NCBI GenBank assembly: GCA_964472545.1
Contig: CAYYNP010000001.1
Location: forward strand, 53,799 to 117,798
Origin: CAYYNP01 sp964472545
Lineage (GTDB): Bacteria; Planctomycetota; Planctomycetia; Pirellulales; Thermoguttaceae
Direction: 5' to 3'
Length of the DNA: 64,000 nucleotides
A program made the translations under genes and the position numbers. The notes beneath the pieces were generated by a model that had not been told where the DNA came from, searched no databases, and worked only from the letters and a program-made list of their open reading frames with translations. This document shows positions 54,901 to 63,308 of the stretch, in pieces. Position 1 is the first letter of the stretch. Each line of letters starts with the position of its first letter.

Positions 54901-57463
54901 CGGCCCCCTCGCCAACGCGGAAGTCGGGCGGATTCTCGGCCACGACCCGCACGATCCCGCGGCCGGCAACGGCCGGGATGCGATAGGCGCCGTCGTCGTC
55001 GGTTGCGTAGTAATCGTCGTACCCCATGCTCATCAGGCCGGCGTGGAAGTTCCTGTAGGCCTTGGCGTGCGGATTGGATCGGAACGGGTAGTAGCTCACC
55101 AGCGCGCGGACCGACGCCTTCGTGTCTTGGTTCGTTACGCGGCCGGTCAACCAGACGGCCCGCTTCAACTCGATGTCGCAGGTGACCGGGTCGAGCCCCT
55201 GTTGCTTCGGCACTGTCAGATTGGTGCGGAAGTAGGCGTGATCTTGCCCGGGCAGCACTTTCAGACGGACACCGCGGCCGGAATCGGCCGGCTTGGGCAC
55301 GCCGGTCAACTCGAATCGTCCCTCGGCGTCGGTAGCGACGCGGAGGAATCCGTCCACGCTCAGTAGCGACTCGCCGTATTGCATCAATCCGACTTCGATG
55401 CCGGCCAACGCCTTACCCGTGTCGGCGTCCCGAACCACGCCCACGATCGGCTGGGCCGGCTCGGCCGTGAACTCGAACTTCGCACCATAGGTCCGATTGC
55501 TGCGAAACCGGGGATCTCCGGTCGGCATGGGCACCGATTCCATCGCCCGCGTGACCACCGAAACCCACGAGGAGGCGATCCCCGCACCGTCCATCCTCAA
55601 CTCGACGTGGCGGTCGCTGCCGAATCCGGCCATCCGAAACCGCCCGCCCGGGCCGGTGACCGCCTCCGGAAAGATCGGCAGCGACTCGGTCCGCAGCCGT
55701 TGATCGATAGGGAAGTACGCCACCTTGGGGCGCTCGACCGGTTCGGCCGCCGCATAAGCGGACCATCCACGATCGATGCTGGTCGGATTCTCCCTCGCCT
55801 CGACGATCCACTCGTCCAGAGGCTCTTTGGCCGTGGCGAGTTGCCGCACGCGAACTCGGACGCCAGCCACCGGACGGCCCTCCCGGTCGAGCACGCGGCC
55901 TTCGATGGGGACGCCGTCGGGCGCCAACCTCATCGTTGCGTCTTCTTCCGCCATGCCGGGCCAGACGTGAACCCAGGCCGGCCCAAAACCGTCCGCTTCG
56001 GCCAGAAGGTACGAGCCCTGCCTGAGAAAGGAGGCCCCGTCGGAGAAGCGATCGCTCTTGCCCGGATACTCCGTCGAGAAGCGGCCGTCGGCTCCGGACT
56101 TGACCTCGCCGAGCGACTGCTGCGTCGCGCCGTATGAGACTTCGGCCGTCAGCGTGCGGACCGTGAGCACGCGAGCACCGCTGACGGGCTGCCCATCGGG
56201 GCCGAGCACGCGGCCGGAAATCATCGTCTGCTCGTCGACCGCAAGATCCTGCTGCGCCGATTCCTCTTCGCCCTCTTGCAAGGCGCGTGCCTCGCCCAGT
56301 TCCTCCTCCGGCTGCGACCTGGCCACCGGTCGGATCGCGGCCACGCACGTTACCACGAGTGCCGCGCAGACCAGCACCACCCGTCCACTTCGTCGGCTCA
56401 GCGGCAGGTGCGACCGGGCCCGATCCAACAGCGCCCGGACGCGACCCTCCAGGCCGGCCGATCGGGTAATGGCCACGGCGGCCGGCACGGCCAGCGGGCG
56501 ACAGCTTCGGGCAATCTCGACCAACTGCTGTGCGTAATCGGAGGGGACCCCGCCGTCGGTCAGCACGCAGTCGTCGCAGGCCAACTCCCGTTCTACCCGC
56601 AGCCGACGCAGGGCGTACCAGGCCAGCGGATGAAACCAGTACAGTGCGCAGGCCAGCCGGGCGAGCAACTGGAAGGCCACGTCACATCGTTTCACGTGGG
56701 CCAACTCGTGCAGTAGCACGAACCGCTGCCGTTGCTCCGACCATCGCTGCCACGTATCCGGCAGCAGCACCGTCGGCCACAGCACGCCCCACGTCATCGG
56801 AACCAGCGGCCTCTTCGTCTCCAACAAGCGGACGGGCCGCCTCAGCCCCAGCCCGCGGCATAGCTCTCGCAACAGCCGGCCTCGCTCTTTGTTGACCGGC
56901 CGGGCGCCGTGGCCGAGAACGCGAACGTGAACCAGGCTCGCCACGATTGACGCCACGACCGCGCCCAGACCCAGCAGCCAGACGATGCCCAGCGGTTTCT
57001 GCCAGGAAGTCTGCGAGGCCGTTGGGCCGGAGGTCTCTGCCAAGGCGGCGTCCGCCCGTGGCGAAGCGAGTTCGGCCGGCGGGACGGTCGGCGACTCCTC
57101 GAGCGGGGGCAGTGTGGTACGGTCGCCGCTTGGTTCGGCCCAAGGGCCGTGTTCCGGCGGAACGGACGTTGCCACGGCCCCCTCGTATTCCAACGGGGCC
57201 GGTAGCGGGGCAATCGCCGGCGCGGCCGTCTTTGCTGAATCGTCGTCCGCGGTAGCAGCCAGCTCGGGCGCCTCCGGCAGGATCGGCAAACGCCAGCCGG
57301 GCAACAGCGACGAGAGCACCGGCAACAACAGCAGGCCGCTGAAGGCCAGACACCACGTGCGATGCCGCACGGCCGCCGACGATCGACGCAACACGGCGGC
57401 GGCGAGACAGGCCACGGTCAGCAATGCGGTTGCCTTGACGACGGTATCCGGCAGGTCGCTCAT
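51983..57463 (-). CDS. M56 (BlaR1-type) membrane metallopeptidase fused to ~12 carboxypeptidase-regulatory-like repeats
   Basis: 1826 residues; the start ATG directly abuts the blaI stop (TAGATG), an obligate operon. The N-terminal part is the M56 membrane peptidase: membrane helices (ATALLTVACLAAAVL, LAFSGLLLLPVLSSLL), then the zinc motif HELAH (H252-H256) in VLLHELAHVKRCDVAF, and RVERELACDDCVL. After about residue 390 come roughly 12 Ig-like carboxypeptidase-regulatory repeats (SGRVLGPDGQPVSGARV, TGRVQTADGRPVSGARV ...). The repeats fall in two similar blocks, about 410-1130 and 1150-1810. The topology predicts the repeats outside, sensing a ligand that triggers BlaI cleavage. No penicillin-binding sensor domain is visible. 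Confidence 0.85.
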   Translation of the reverse strand: MSDLPDTVVKATALLTVACLAAAVLRRSSAAVRHRTWCLAFSGLLLLPVLSSLLPGWRLPILPEAPELAATADDDSAKTAAPAIAPLPAPLEYEGAVATSVPPEHGPWAEPSGDRTTLPPLEESPTVPPAELASPRADAALAETSGPTASQTSWQKPLGIVWLLGLGAVVASIVASLVHVRVLGHGARPVNKERGRLLRELCRGLGLRRPVRLLETKRPLVPMTWGVLWPTVLLPDTWQRWSEQRQRFVLLHELAHVKRCDVAFQLLARLACALYWFHPLAWYALRRLRVERELACDDCVLTDGGVPSDYAQQLVEIARSCRPLAVPAAVAITRSAGLEGRVRALLDRARSHLPLSRRSGRVVLVCAALVVTCVAAIRPVARSQPEEELGEARALQEGEEESAQQDLAVDEQTMISGRVLGPDGQPVSGARVLTVRTLTAEVSYGATQQSLGEVKSGADGRFSTEYPGKSDRFSDGASFLRQGSYLLAEADGFGPAWVHVWPGMAEEDATMRLAPDGVPIEGRVLDREGRPVAGVRVRVRQLATAKEPLDEWIVEARENPTSIDRGWSAYAAAEPVERPKVAYFPIDQRLRTESLPIFPEAVTGPGGRFRMAGFGSDRHVELRMDGAGIASSWVSVVTRAMESVPMPTGDPRFRSNRTYGAKFEFTAEPAQPIVGVVRDADTGKALAGIEVGLMQYGESLLSVDGFLRVATDAEGRFELTGVPKPADSGRGVRLKVLPGQDHAYFRTNLTVPKQQGLDPVTCDIELKRAVWLTGRVTNQDTKASVRALVSYYPFRSNPHAKAYRNFHAGLMSMGYDDYYATDDDGAYRIPAVAGRGIVRVVAENPPDFRVGEGADEIEGLLGEKDRLNVYHLGHVNMGNALREVNVPENAESAELDVAMVPRSTAQVRLVDDGGNPLTGVHIGGRVPMEGRGLGGRSFRYWDESPHTKHVIDVVGLDEERDRRLLFYHSKRKLGAVLPLADLDPDAAGPRTIELLPCAQITGQLVGENGRPLSEGYVAAGLGRLVPAYGVYPPTGRMRIEHALYWVELLDDDGRFHYFVPPEATYRMLVHGIGKRSGTQIASELTVHAGEQIDLGQIDVTADPETYPEPKRSDESTDGPVGKSTAAARPTRGASAEDDTRLEYHGRVLDPDGRPVAGANVFLGYWIHGARPDNNAKPRAVTDGEGRFEFATTRSEFGPDAMEAWRGSSIVAIADGFGFAAGSSVAFETTGKALKLMSPEALVYFTERFGNPDRVLRLVHDDVPITGRVQTADGRPVSGARVRLDRVWFTQDGDLALWEQGAKEEKADFYSLRRYTQHIINGPQLPSIVPDVTTDRQGNFTLRGVGRERVVQLSIGGPGIETTMIKARTRMGEKVVVPHQWRTRDSFDRQETYFGANLIHVAGPSKPVVGRVTDAETGKPIPGVLLTGGQQGTFFSGGKPHIATVTDADGRYRLEGLSIGEEGRIHAFPAADTAYLPAGRPANTTTDEPTVTEDFQLKQGIRVRGRAVDDRTGKPLPGRVQYVAFRDNPHLKDFASFSKTYLVHERRTDQQGRFEIAVVPGSGIITFMASDHTRYRRGLGADAVTGPTLDFGGATKTFATVPSICHAANEHALRQIDPEADSEPIELTLTLTSGVDVTGRLLDPDGKRLAGGVVSGSVFRGSWYPIRGEHFRVEGYYPDRPRDLFFHHPQRNLAGHFRLEGEPPKQLTVTLQPAGSLRGRLVDGSGAPLAGVVLSGDGVPGESYGDASLRLGTDEDGRFLVRGLIPGRRYTIVGSRGMTFGPLLIDIAVEAGQTKDVGEVTLNPPDMSKLLPAPAAKDPGDVNPVPR

Positions 57464-57856
57464 CTATCGGCCCTCCTTTCGAGCCTCGTCGATGAGCCGT
57501 TCGATACGATCGAGGTCATCGTCCGAGAGCTTTTCGGAACTGACGCCGAGGACGGCGGCTACGGCGTCCGGGGCCGAGTCGCCGAAGAACGTCTTGATCA
57601 GGTGCCGCAGTGCCGATCGGCTGGCCGACTCCTTCGACTGCGTAGGCCGATAGATGTACTTCGTTCCCTTGCGGCGGTGGCGCAGAAGCCCCTTGTTCTC
57701 CAAGTGCCGAATCATCGTCCGAACGGACGAGTAACTGGGCGGATCCGGCAGCCGCTCTAGCACGTCGGCCACCGACGCCTGGCCGAGCTGAAAGATGACG
57801 TCCATGATCTGGCGTTCGCGGCGTCCCAAGTCTCGGCGCGGTTTTCTCTTGCCCAT
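57464..57856 (-). CDS. BlaI/MecI-family transcriptional repressor
   Basis: 130 residues from the ATG at 57856 (AAGG upstream). Winged-helix fold: LGRRERQIMDVIFQLGQASVADVLERL and PSYSSVRTMIRHLENKGLLRHRRKGTKYIYRP, then a C-terminal dimer helix. It is a canonical BlaI family repressor that is cleaved by its M56 partner. The next gene, the giant M56 peptidase, starts at the stop codon (zero spacing). Its target operator is probably its own promoter, not identified here. Confidence 0.93.
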   Translation of the reverse strand: MGKRKPRRDLGRRERQIMDVIFQLGQASVADVLERLPDPPSYSSVRTMIRHLENKGLLRHRRKGTKYIYRPTQSKESASRSALRHLIKTFFGDSAPDAVAAVLGVSSEKLSDDDLDRIERLIDEARKEGR

Positions 57857-57886
57857 GTGGCCTTGATCCTTCCGGGTAGTGTTGGA

Positions 57887-57966
57887 CAACGAAAAGGGGA
57901 CAGGTACATTTTGTGCGAAGCACGCCGCGGGCCGTTGCGGCAAAACGTACCTGCCCCTCTTCGTTG
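57887..57966. repeat. REP-like imperfect inverted repeat
   Basis: Arms 57887-57913 and 57941-57966 (core GGGGACAGGTACATTTTG) pair with three differences. Related to the hairpin at 48904-48960. No gene found in 57857-58206. Confidence 0.6.
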
Positions 57967-58206
57967 CCTCGCTGTGATATCGAGAAAGCCGAACTGGCAA
58001 TCCATTACCACCTGGCAGTGTATTGCCAGCACGTCCGTGGGTCAAGGGCCATTTTGCGAAAACCGCGTGAGGACGAGGGAGCTGCCCTACTTAAGGGCTT
58101 GCCGGACAGCGGGTTACGCGTCTGATGGATGGCGGGCGGAATGGCTCTGAACGACCGCATTGAACACTTGAGCGCAGCCGTTTCTCTTCGGGTCATGCTC
58201 GCCGCC

Positions 58207-61161
58207 CTACTCCTCGCCGCCCTTCGCCGGCGTAGCACCGGCGGTAGCCGCGGGACGGCTGAAGCCCCAGAGTTCGACGCCTCCTCTTCGCTCGTTGCCC
58301 AGCCAGGCGATGGCCAGCAGGTCGCCGCGTGGGGCGATTGCGAAGTCGTGCCATCGTCCGCCCTGCGGAGAGTCGGCCGAAGAGATCTCGTGCCACGGCT
58401 TGCCCGTCTCCACTTCCAGGAACCGAATCGATTGCCCGCCGCAGAGCACGGCGACACTCCACCCGTCGGGCGAGAAAGCCACCGGTTTGGCCCAACCGGG
58501 GACCGTTACCAGCCAATCCGTAATGCCCGATGTAGCGTGTATGAGGCTAACCGCGCCCGTGCTGGTATCGCTGTCTCTGTCGAAACGCTGCGTGCCGACC
58601 GCCAGCAGTTTGCCGTCGGGCGAGAAGGCGACGGAACGCACGCCGCCGTTGGCCGTGATCCCGAAGCTGCGGATCTTCGATCCGGTACGGAGATTCCAAA
58701 GGATCACGCCGGTGCCTTCGCTGCGGGCGCTCGACCAACGTCCGGCGCTGGCCAACAGGTGCCCGTCCGGAGAAACGGCAACCACGCTTGCGAGGCTGTG
58801 CCCGGCCAGATTGTGTTTGAGCGCCCCGGTCGCGACCTCCCACACCTTCAACCGGCCGGGTCCCGTGCCGGGGCGGCCCAAACGCTCGTAGCGTTCAAGA
58901 GTGCGCGAGTAGTCGCCGAACGAGGTGCCGCACACAACCAACAGGCTGCCGTCGGGCGAAAACGCCAACGACGCGACGCCCCCCATGGCGCGCGTGAGCG
59001 ACTTCCAGTTCTCCGGGGTCTTCTCGTCGGCGAGTCTCGCCTGCTTGTCGTCCAGCAGGCGTAGCAGTTCGCCGGTCCGCGGGTTGAACAGTTTGACCTG
59101 ACCGACGTTGGTCCCGATGGCCAGCACCTTCCCATCGGGCGAAAACGCGAGGGCCGTGGCTTCAAAGTGGGAGAGTCGTTCGGTCGCGGCGAACACCGCG
59201 TCTTCATCGGCCGTGGAGAGCTTCAACGAGACGACGATCTTCCCCGTCTCGGCGTCGAGTACGTCAACCGACGGCTTCCAGTTGTCCTTGACTCGGCTCG
59301 TTCCGCCGCTCTGCATGATGCGCGTCGGGTTGCCGTTGGCAACGGCAATAGACTTGCCGTCCGCCGAGCACGCGACCTTTACGCCGTTGCCGGTCGTCAG
59401 GGTCGTGAAACGGAGTACACGTTTTGGCGCGCCGGCCGTCGTTTTCGGCCGGTCGAGGACGGTTGCCGGCGGGATGGCCGCCGTCGTATTCACCTCCGGC
59501 TCGGTCTGCGGGGTGATGGCAACCGTCGGCGCAGCTTTGTTCCCGCCGGGCGTCCGATCCGTTACACGCGTCCACAACAGATCGGCAAGTTCGGGCCTTC
59601 CGGGCTGGATCCGCGACTCTTCGTTCGTCGTCCACGCACCCCGGATCTCATCGCCTACAAGACGCACGGCGATCTTGCCGAACCGATCCTCGCCTTCGCC
59701 CCAAGCGCCCTTGAATCGGCGTTCTATTCGGGACCATTTGAGTTGGATCTTGCCGTTCTCTTCGCCAAATGTGTCGCTGTAGGTTCCTTCGTACGTGCCG
59801 GCCTGTTTTTCTTCGAGCACGACCTGGTTCCAACCTTCTCCGGCCCAGCGGCCGGAGATGTCCGGCGGCGACGTCAAGGGCCAGACGAACATGCCGAGCA
59901 AAGCGAAACTGAATGTAGCAGTCATGGCGATAACTCCTAACCTACGGCCTGGAATGGAAAAGAAACGGTTGCCCTTCGATTGAGCCGCCAGTGAAGCCGG
60001 CAGTGGCACGGCTGTCGGTTGCTGGACGTGCGCGAGGCATTCTTCCAGCAACTCGGCGACCTCCGCGGCGGACTCGAAACGCTCCTCGGGCTGCTTCGAC
60101 ATCAGCCTGGCGATGATCCGGCAGAGCCACTCGGGGACGTCCGGATTGATCTCGCGGATCGATCTCGGCTCGTCGTCCGTGACCCGCCGTAGCACGCCGT
60201 AGCTGGTTTCGGCGCGGAACGGCGCACGGCCGGTAGACATTGCGTACAACACACTGCCCAAACCGAACAGGTCGCTCCGGTGATCGACCGATTCGCCGCG
60301 GGCTTGTTCGGGAGACATGTACTGCGGCGTGCCGGCGATAATGCCGGTTCGCGTCAGGCTGGCATCGTCGGCCGCGCGGGCCAGCCCGAAGTCGGTCAGC
60401 TTCACGCGCTCGACGCCGTCGGCCAGCAGGATGTTGGCCGGCTTCACGTCGCGGTGGACGAGCCCTTGCGCGTGGGCGGCGGCCAATCCGGTGGCGGCCT
60501 GCACTGCGATCCGCAGGATCTCGACCGGCTCGAGCGGCCCTTCGTCGTCGAGTCGGCGCTGCAAAGACGGCCCTCGCACGTAAGGCATGACGAGATAGGG
60601 GAGCCCGTCCGTGTCCGCCACGCCGTGGATTTCAATCGCGTTGTCGTGCACCACCGCGGCAGCCGCTTGTGCTTCGCGCGAGAACCGCTTCCGTGCCGCC
60701 CCGCTGCTGCCGAGATGGGGCGCGAGGACCTTGATCGCGACGTATCGATTCAACGCCGGGTCGAACGCTTTGAGCACGACGCCCATTCCACCCGATCCGA
60801 TGACCCCCATGACTTCATAGGTCCCCAAACGGCCGATCATTCGATCGTCGTCGGTCGGCGCCAGCAGCTTCAGTACCGTTTCGTGGCCGAACGGCGTATC
60901 GCCGTCCGCCGCCAGATCGAGCCCCGAATCGACCGGCGGGTCGTTCGGCCGCAGACCGTCCGGTGGCAATGGCCGGCCCGCCAGCGAATCCCGCACACCG
61001 GCCCAGACGTCGTCGTCGGCCGCAGCCGCTTCCAATCGGTGGCGACAATCGTCGCAGTCGTCCAGGTGCAACTCGAACGCGGTCTGCTCCTCGCCGCTCA
61101 ACTGCTGCCCGAGGAACAGCTCGATCCGCTGTGGATCGCATGTGATTTGGTTCTTGTTCAT
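58207..61161 (-). CDS. Membrane protein kinase with zf-HC2 anti-sigma domain and WD40 repeats
   Basis: 984 residues from the ATG at 61161 (GGGAGATAG upstream). Order: zf-HC2 zinc finger (CDPQRIELFLGQQL...HLDDCDDC, 8-45), Hanks-type kinase (P-loop GSGGMGVVLKAFD, VAIKVL lysine, HRDVKPANILL catalytic loop, DFGLARA, ~110-370), a membrane helix (VIAMTATFSFALLGMFVW, ~405), a beta-rich linker, then WD40-type repeats (VASLAFSPDGSLLVV, LASVVAVSPDGHLLAS, VRSVAFSPDGKLLAVG). Kinases with a fused anti-sigma domain beside an ECF sigma gene are typical of planctomycetes. Here the ECF sigma at 63309 would be the partner, but an ATPase cassette lies between. Confidence 0.9.
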   Translation of the reverse strand: MNKNQITCDPQRIELFLGQQLSGEEQTAFELHLDDCDDCRHRLEAAAADDDVWAGVRDSLAGRPLPPDGLRPNDPPVDSGLDLAADGDTPFGHETVLKLLAPTDDDRMIGRLGTYEVMGVIGSGGMGVVLKAFDPALNRYVAIKVLAPHLGSSGAARKRFSREAQAAAAVVHDNAIEIHGVADTDGLPYLVMPYVRGPSLQRRLDDEGPLEPVEILRIAVQAATGLAAAHAQGLVHRDVKPANILLADGVERVKLTDFGLARAADDASLTRTGIIAGTPQYMSPEQARGESVDHRSDLFGLGSVLYAMSTGRAPFRAETSYGVLRRVTDDEPRSIREINPDVPEWLCRIIARLMSKQPEERFESAAEVAELLEECLAHVQQPTAVPLPASLAAQSKGNRFFSIPGRRLGVIAMTATFSFALLGMFVWPLTSPPDISGRWAGEGWNQVVLEEKQAGTYEGTYSDTFGEENGKIQLKWSRIERRFKGAWGEGEDRFGKIAVRLVGDEIRGAWTTNEESRIQPGRPELADLLWTRVTDRTPGGNKAAPTVAITPQTEPEVNTTAAIPPATVLDRPKTTAGAPKRVLRFTTLTTGNGVKVACSADGKSIAVANGNPTRIMQSGGTSRVKDNWKPSVDVLDAETGKIVVSLKLSTADEDAVFAATERLSHFEATALAFSPDGKVLAIGTNVGQVKLFNPRTGELLRLLDDKQARLADEKTPENWKSLTRAMGGVASLAFSPDGSLLVVCGTSFGDYSRTLERYERLGRPGTGPGRLKVWEVATGALKHNLAGHSLASVVAVSPDGHLLASAGRWSSARSEGTGVILWNLRTGSKIRSFGITANGGVRSVAFSPDGKLLAVGTQRFDRDSDTSTGAVSLIHATSGITDWLVTVPGWAKPVAFSPDGWSVAVLCGGQSIRFLEVETGKPWHEISSADSPQGGRWHDFAIAPRGDLLAIAWLGNERRGGVELWGFSRPAATAGATPAKGGEE

Positions 61162-61665
61162 TGTGCTATCTCCCGAGAGCTTATACACGCCGGCCGGCAA
61201 AGTCTGACACGATTGGGCCCGTCGTGCCTGGGTTGAGTAGACGGCCACTCACGACTACACTGAGGGCCAGGGTCGATCCTAGAACTTTGTCGCCGTATGG
61301 GCGCCCGGCCCCGTGAGCCCCTCATTTTCCGCACGGGCCGGAGCCTGACGCTACGTTCTGGGTACGCTCCAAGATGCCAACTTGCCTGATCGCGGTCGGA
61401 ATGGAGGAGCTCGGACCTTGAAGCGTATGACGTAACTCCTTTAGTATCAATCACTTGGTGGCGTTTGGCGAGCAGGCGCTTTGCTACGAACGGTGCTGTC
61501 GTGGATGCCGACCAGGAAAGGTGCGTATAATCAGCACGATTACTTGCTTTGCCAAATCGCGGACACGTCTTCTGGGTTCCGGGAGAACGAGCCTAATCCG
61601 CGGCCGAATGCAAGTACGCGTCACCAGTTTCTCATATGTTCCTTAGCCGGGCTGGAATAGGCCAC
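61162..61665. other. Intergenic region between the kinase and the AAA cassette
   Basis: About 500 nt of lower GC content without a gene I can support. Holds the -10 candidate at 61526-61531. It is one flank of the apparent insertion between sigma and kinase genes. Confidence 0.5.
61526..61531 (+). promoter_or_regulatory. Perfect -10 box (TATAAT) for the AAA cassette
   Basis: TATAAT 135 nt upstream of the ATG at 61666; no good -35 at 16-18 nt. Confidence 0.35.
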
Positions 61666-62772
61666 ATGATCCAACGACTAAGCGTAAACAACTATAGGTG
61701 TCTGGAGAGTTTTGAACTCCCGATTTCAAAGAGGCCGTCATCCCTGCTGATTGGCCGCAACGGCACGGGCAAGTCCACTGTCGGAGCGGCCCTGCAGGTT
61801 CTCCAGCGTATTGCTCGCGGTACGAACCGAGTTGGCGACCTTGTCCGTAGTGAAGACTTGACGCGTGGCCGGTCAGACGTGCCCATCCGTTTTGATCTCG
61901 AAGTCCTCATACACGACGAGGTCTACCGCTATAACCTTGCGCTGGAATTGCCGCAGGGCTTCAAGGAGATGAGAGTTGCGGAAGAACGACTGTCGCGAGG
62001 CAGTATCGACATCTTCGCTCGAGAAACTGCCCAAGTCACTCTCTCCAAGACGTCTACACCCGATGCACGGTTCGTAGTGGATTGGCACTTGGTGGCGTTA
62101 CCGCTTATTCAACAACGCTCCGAATCGGACCCGGTTTACATCTTCAAGAACTGGCTTGCCAGGATGCTCATCTTGGCGCCGATTCCAAGCCAGATTTCGG
62201 GCGATTCTGCAGGCGATACACTTATGCCGGACAGAGAGTGCTCGAACTTTGGAGAGTGGTTCACGGGGCTCCTCGCGCACTCACCTTCAGCTTATACACA
62301 TATCGACACGTTCATGCGGCAGGTCATGCCCGACTTCAAGGACATCAAGAACCCGATCACGGGCAAGGACTCGCGCAGCTTATCCGTGCAGTTTCAACAA
62401 GACGGCGCATCGTTGAACCTGGCGTTTGAAGATCTCTCGGACGGCGAAAAGTGTTTCTTCATCTGCGCTGTAGTGCTTGCATCGAACGAGGCGTACGGTC
62501 CAATTCTTTGTTATTGGGATGAACCCGACAACTATCTTTCACTCGAGGAGGCGGGGCAATTCGTCATGGCCCTTCGTCGTTCGTTCCAATCGGGCGGACA
62601 ACTCTTGGTTACGTCGCACAACCCCGAAGCGATACGCCAGTTTTCGACTGAGAACACGCTCGTACTAGGCCGGCACAGCCACCTTGAACCAACGCTCGTT
62701 CGGTCGCTCGCCGACGTGCCTGTCAACGGTAATCTAGTTGACGCGCTGATCCGAGGCGACGTCGAAATATGA
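61666..62772 (+). CDS. AAA/OLD-like ATPase of a two-gene candidate defence cassette
   Basis: 368 residues from the ATG at 61666; an earlier ATG 10 codons upstream is possible. The opening IQRLSVNNYRCLESFELPI and Walker A GRNGTGKST (G30-T38) are SMC/RecF/OLD-type. The ABC-like signature is LSDGEKCF, and Walker B WDEPDNYLS has D285 and E286, followed by LLVTSHNPEAI. No helical hairpin long enough for an SMC coil is seen, and no TOPRIM domain is fused. Its stop overlaps the following start (ATGA), so the two proteins are translationally coupled. The pair resembles ATPase + TOPRIM-type antiphage modules such as PARIS, but no family was confirmed. Confidence 0.8.
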   Translation: MIQRLSVNNYRCLESFELPISKRPSSLLIGRNGTGKSTVGAALQVLQRIARGTNRVGDLVRSEDLTRGRSDVPIRFDLEVLIHDEVYRYNLALELPQGFKEMRVAEERLSRGSIDIFARETAQVTLSKTSTPDARFVVDWHLVALPLIQQRSESDPVYIFKNWLARMLILAPIPSQISGDSAGDTLMPDRECSNFGEWFTGLLAHSPSAYTHIDTFMRQVMPDFKDIKNPITGKDSRSLSVQFQQDGASLNLAFEDLSDGEKCFFICAVVLASNEAYGPILCYWDEPDNYLSLEEAGQFVMALRRSFQSGGQLLVTSHNPEAIRQFSTENTLVLGRHSHLEPTLVRSLADVPVNGNLVDALIRGDVEI

Positions 62773-63254
62773 GTACGAATAAGTACAGACCGCACGTGCT
62801 CGTATTGCCCGAGGATGATGCGAACAACGAACTCGCAAACGGCTTCTTGCTTCATGAAGCACTCAACCCGCGCGCTATTCAGGTGCTACCTTGTGCAGGA
62901 GGGTGGAAGAAAGTTCGGGACGCGTTCCTGTCGGACCACGTAACCGAGATGCGGAAGTTCCGGGAGCGCTACATGGTCCTGCTCGTTGACTTTGATCATG
63001 AATCAGCCCGTTTCAATCGAATGACCGCGCGTATTCCCGAGGACCTAGCGAAACGGGTCTTTGTGATTGGTGTGTGGTCAGAACCAGAGGAATTGCCGCG
63101 AGTTGGTCTCGGCAGCAAGGAAGTTGTCGGACGCAAACTTGCGAGCGAGTGCTACGACGAAACTAGGGATGTGTGGGATCACGGTCTTCTGCGCCACAAC
63201 GCCGATGAACTTGGCCGAATGACGGCACTACTCCGACCGATTCTGTTCCCGTAG
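62769..63254 (+). CDS. TOPRIM-like partner of the AAA ATPase
   Basis: 161 residues, start overlapping the ATPase stop by 4 nt. An early acidic motif, VLPEDDANNEL (E15, D16, D17), and a later hydrophobic strand ending VDFDHES (D74, D76) give the glu..asp-x-asp pattern of TOPRIM domains. The intervening and following parts are alpha/beta. No named family recognised. As the partner of an OLD-like ATPase it may be the nuclease or effector. Confidence is good for the coupling and moderate for the fold. Confidence 0.65.
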   Translation: MSTNKYRPHVLVLPEDDANNELANGFLLHEALNPRAIQVLPCAGGWKKVRDAFLSDHVTEMRKFRERYMVLLVDFDHESARFNRMTARIPEDLAKRVFVIGVWSEPEELPRVGLGSKEVVGRKLASECYDETRDVWDHGLLRHNADELGRMTALLRPILFP

Positions 63255-63308
63255 ACCAGTGGTCAAGATCGCCCAGCCAATAGAGGTGCCGTCGGACCGG
63301 GCACCGGC

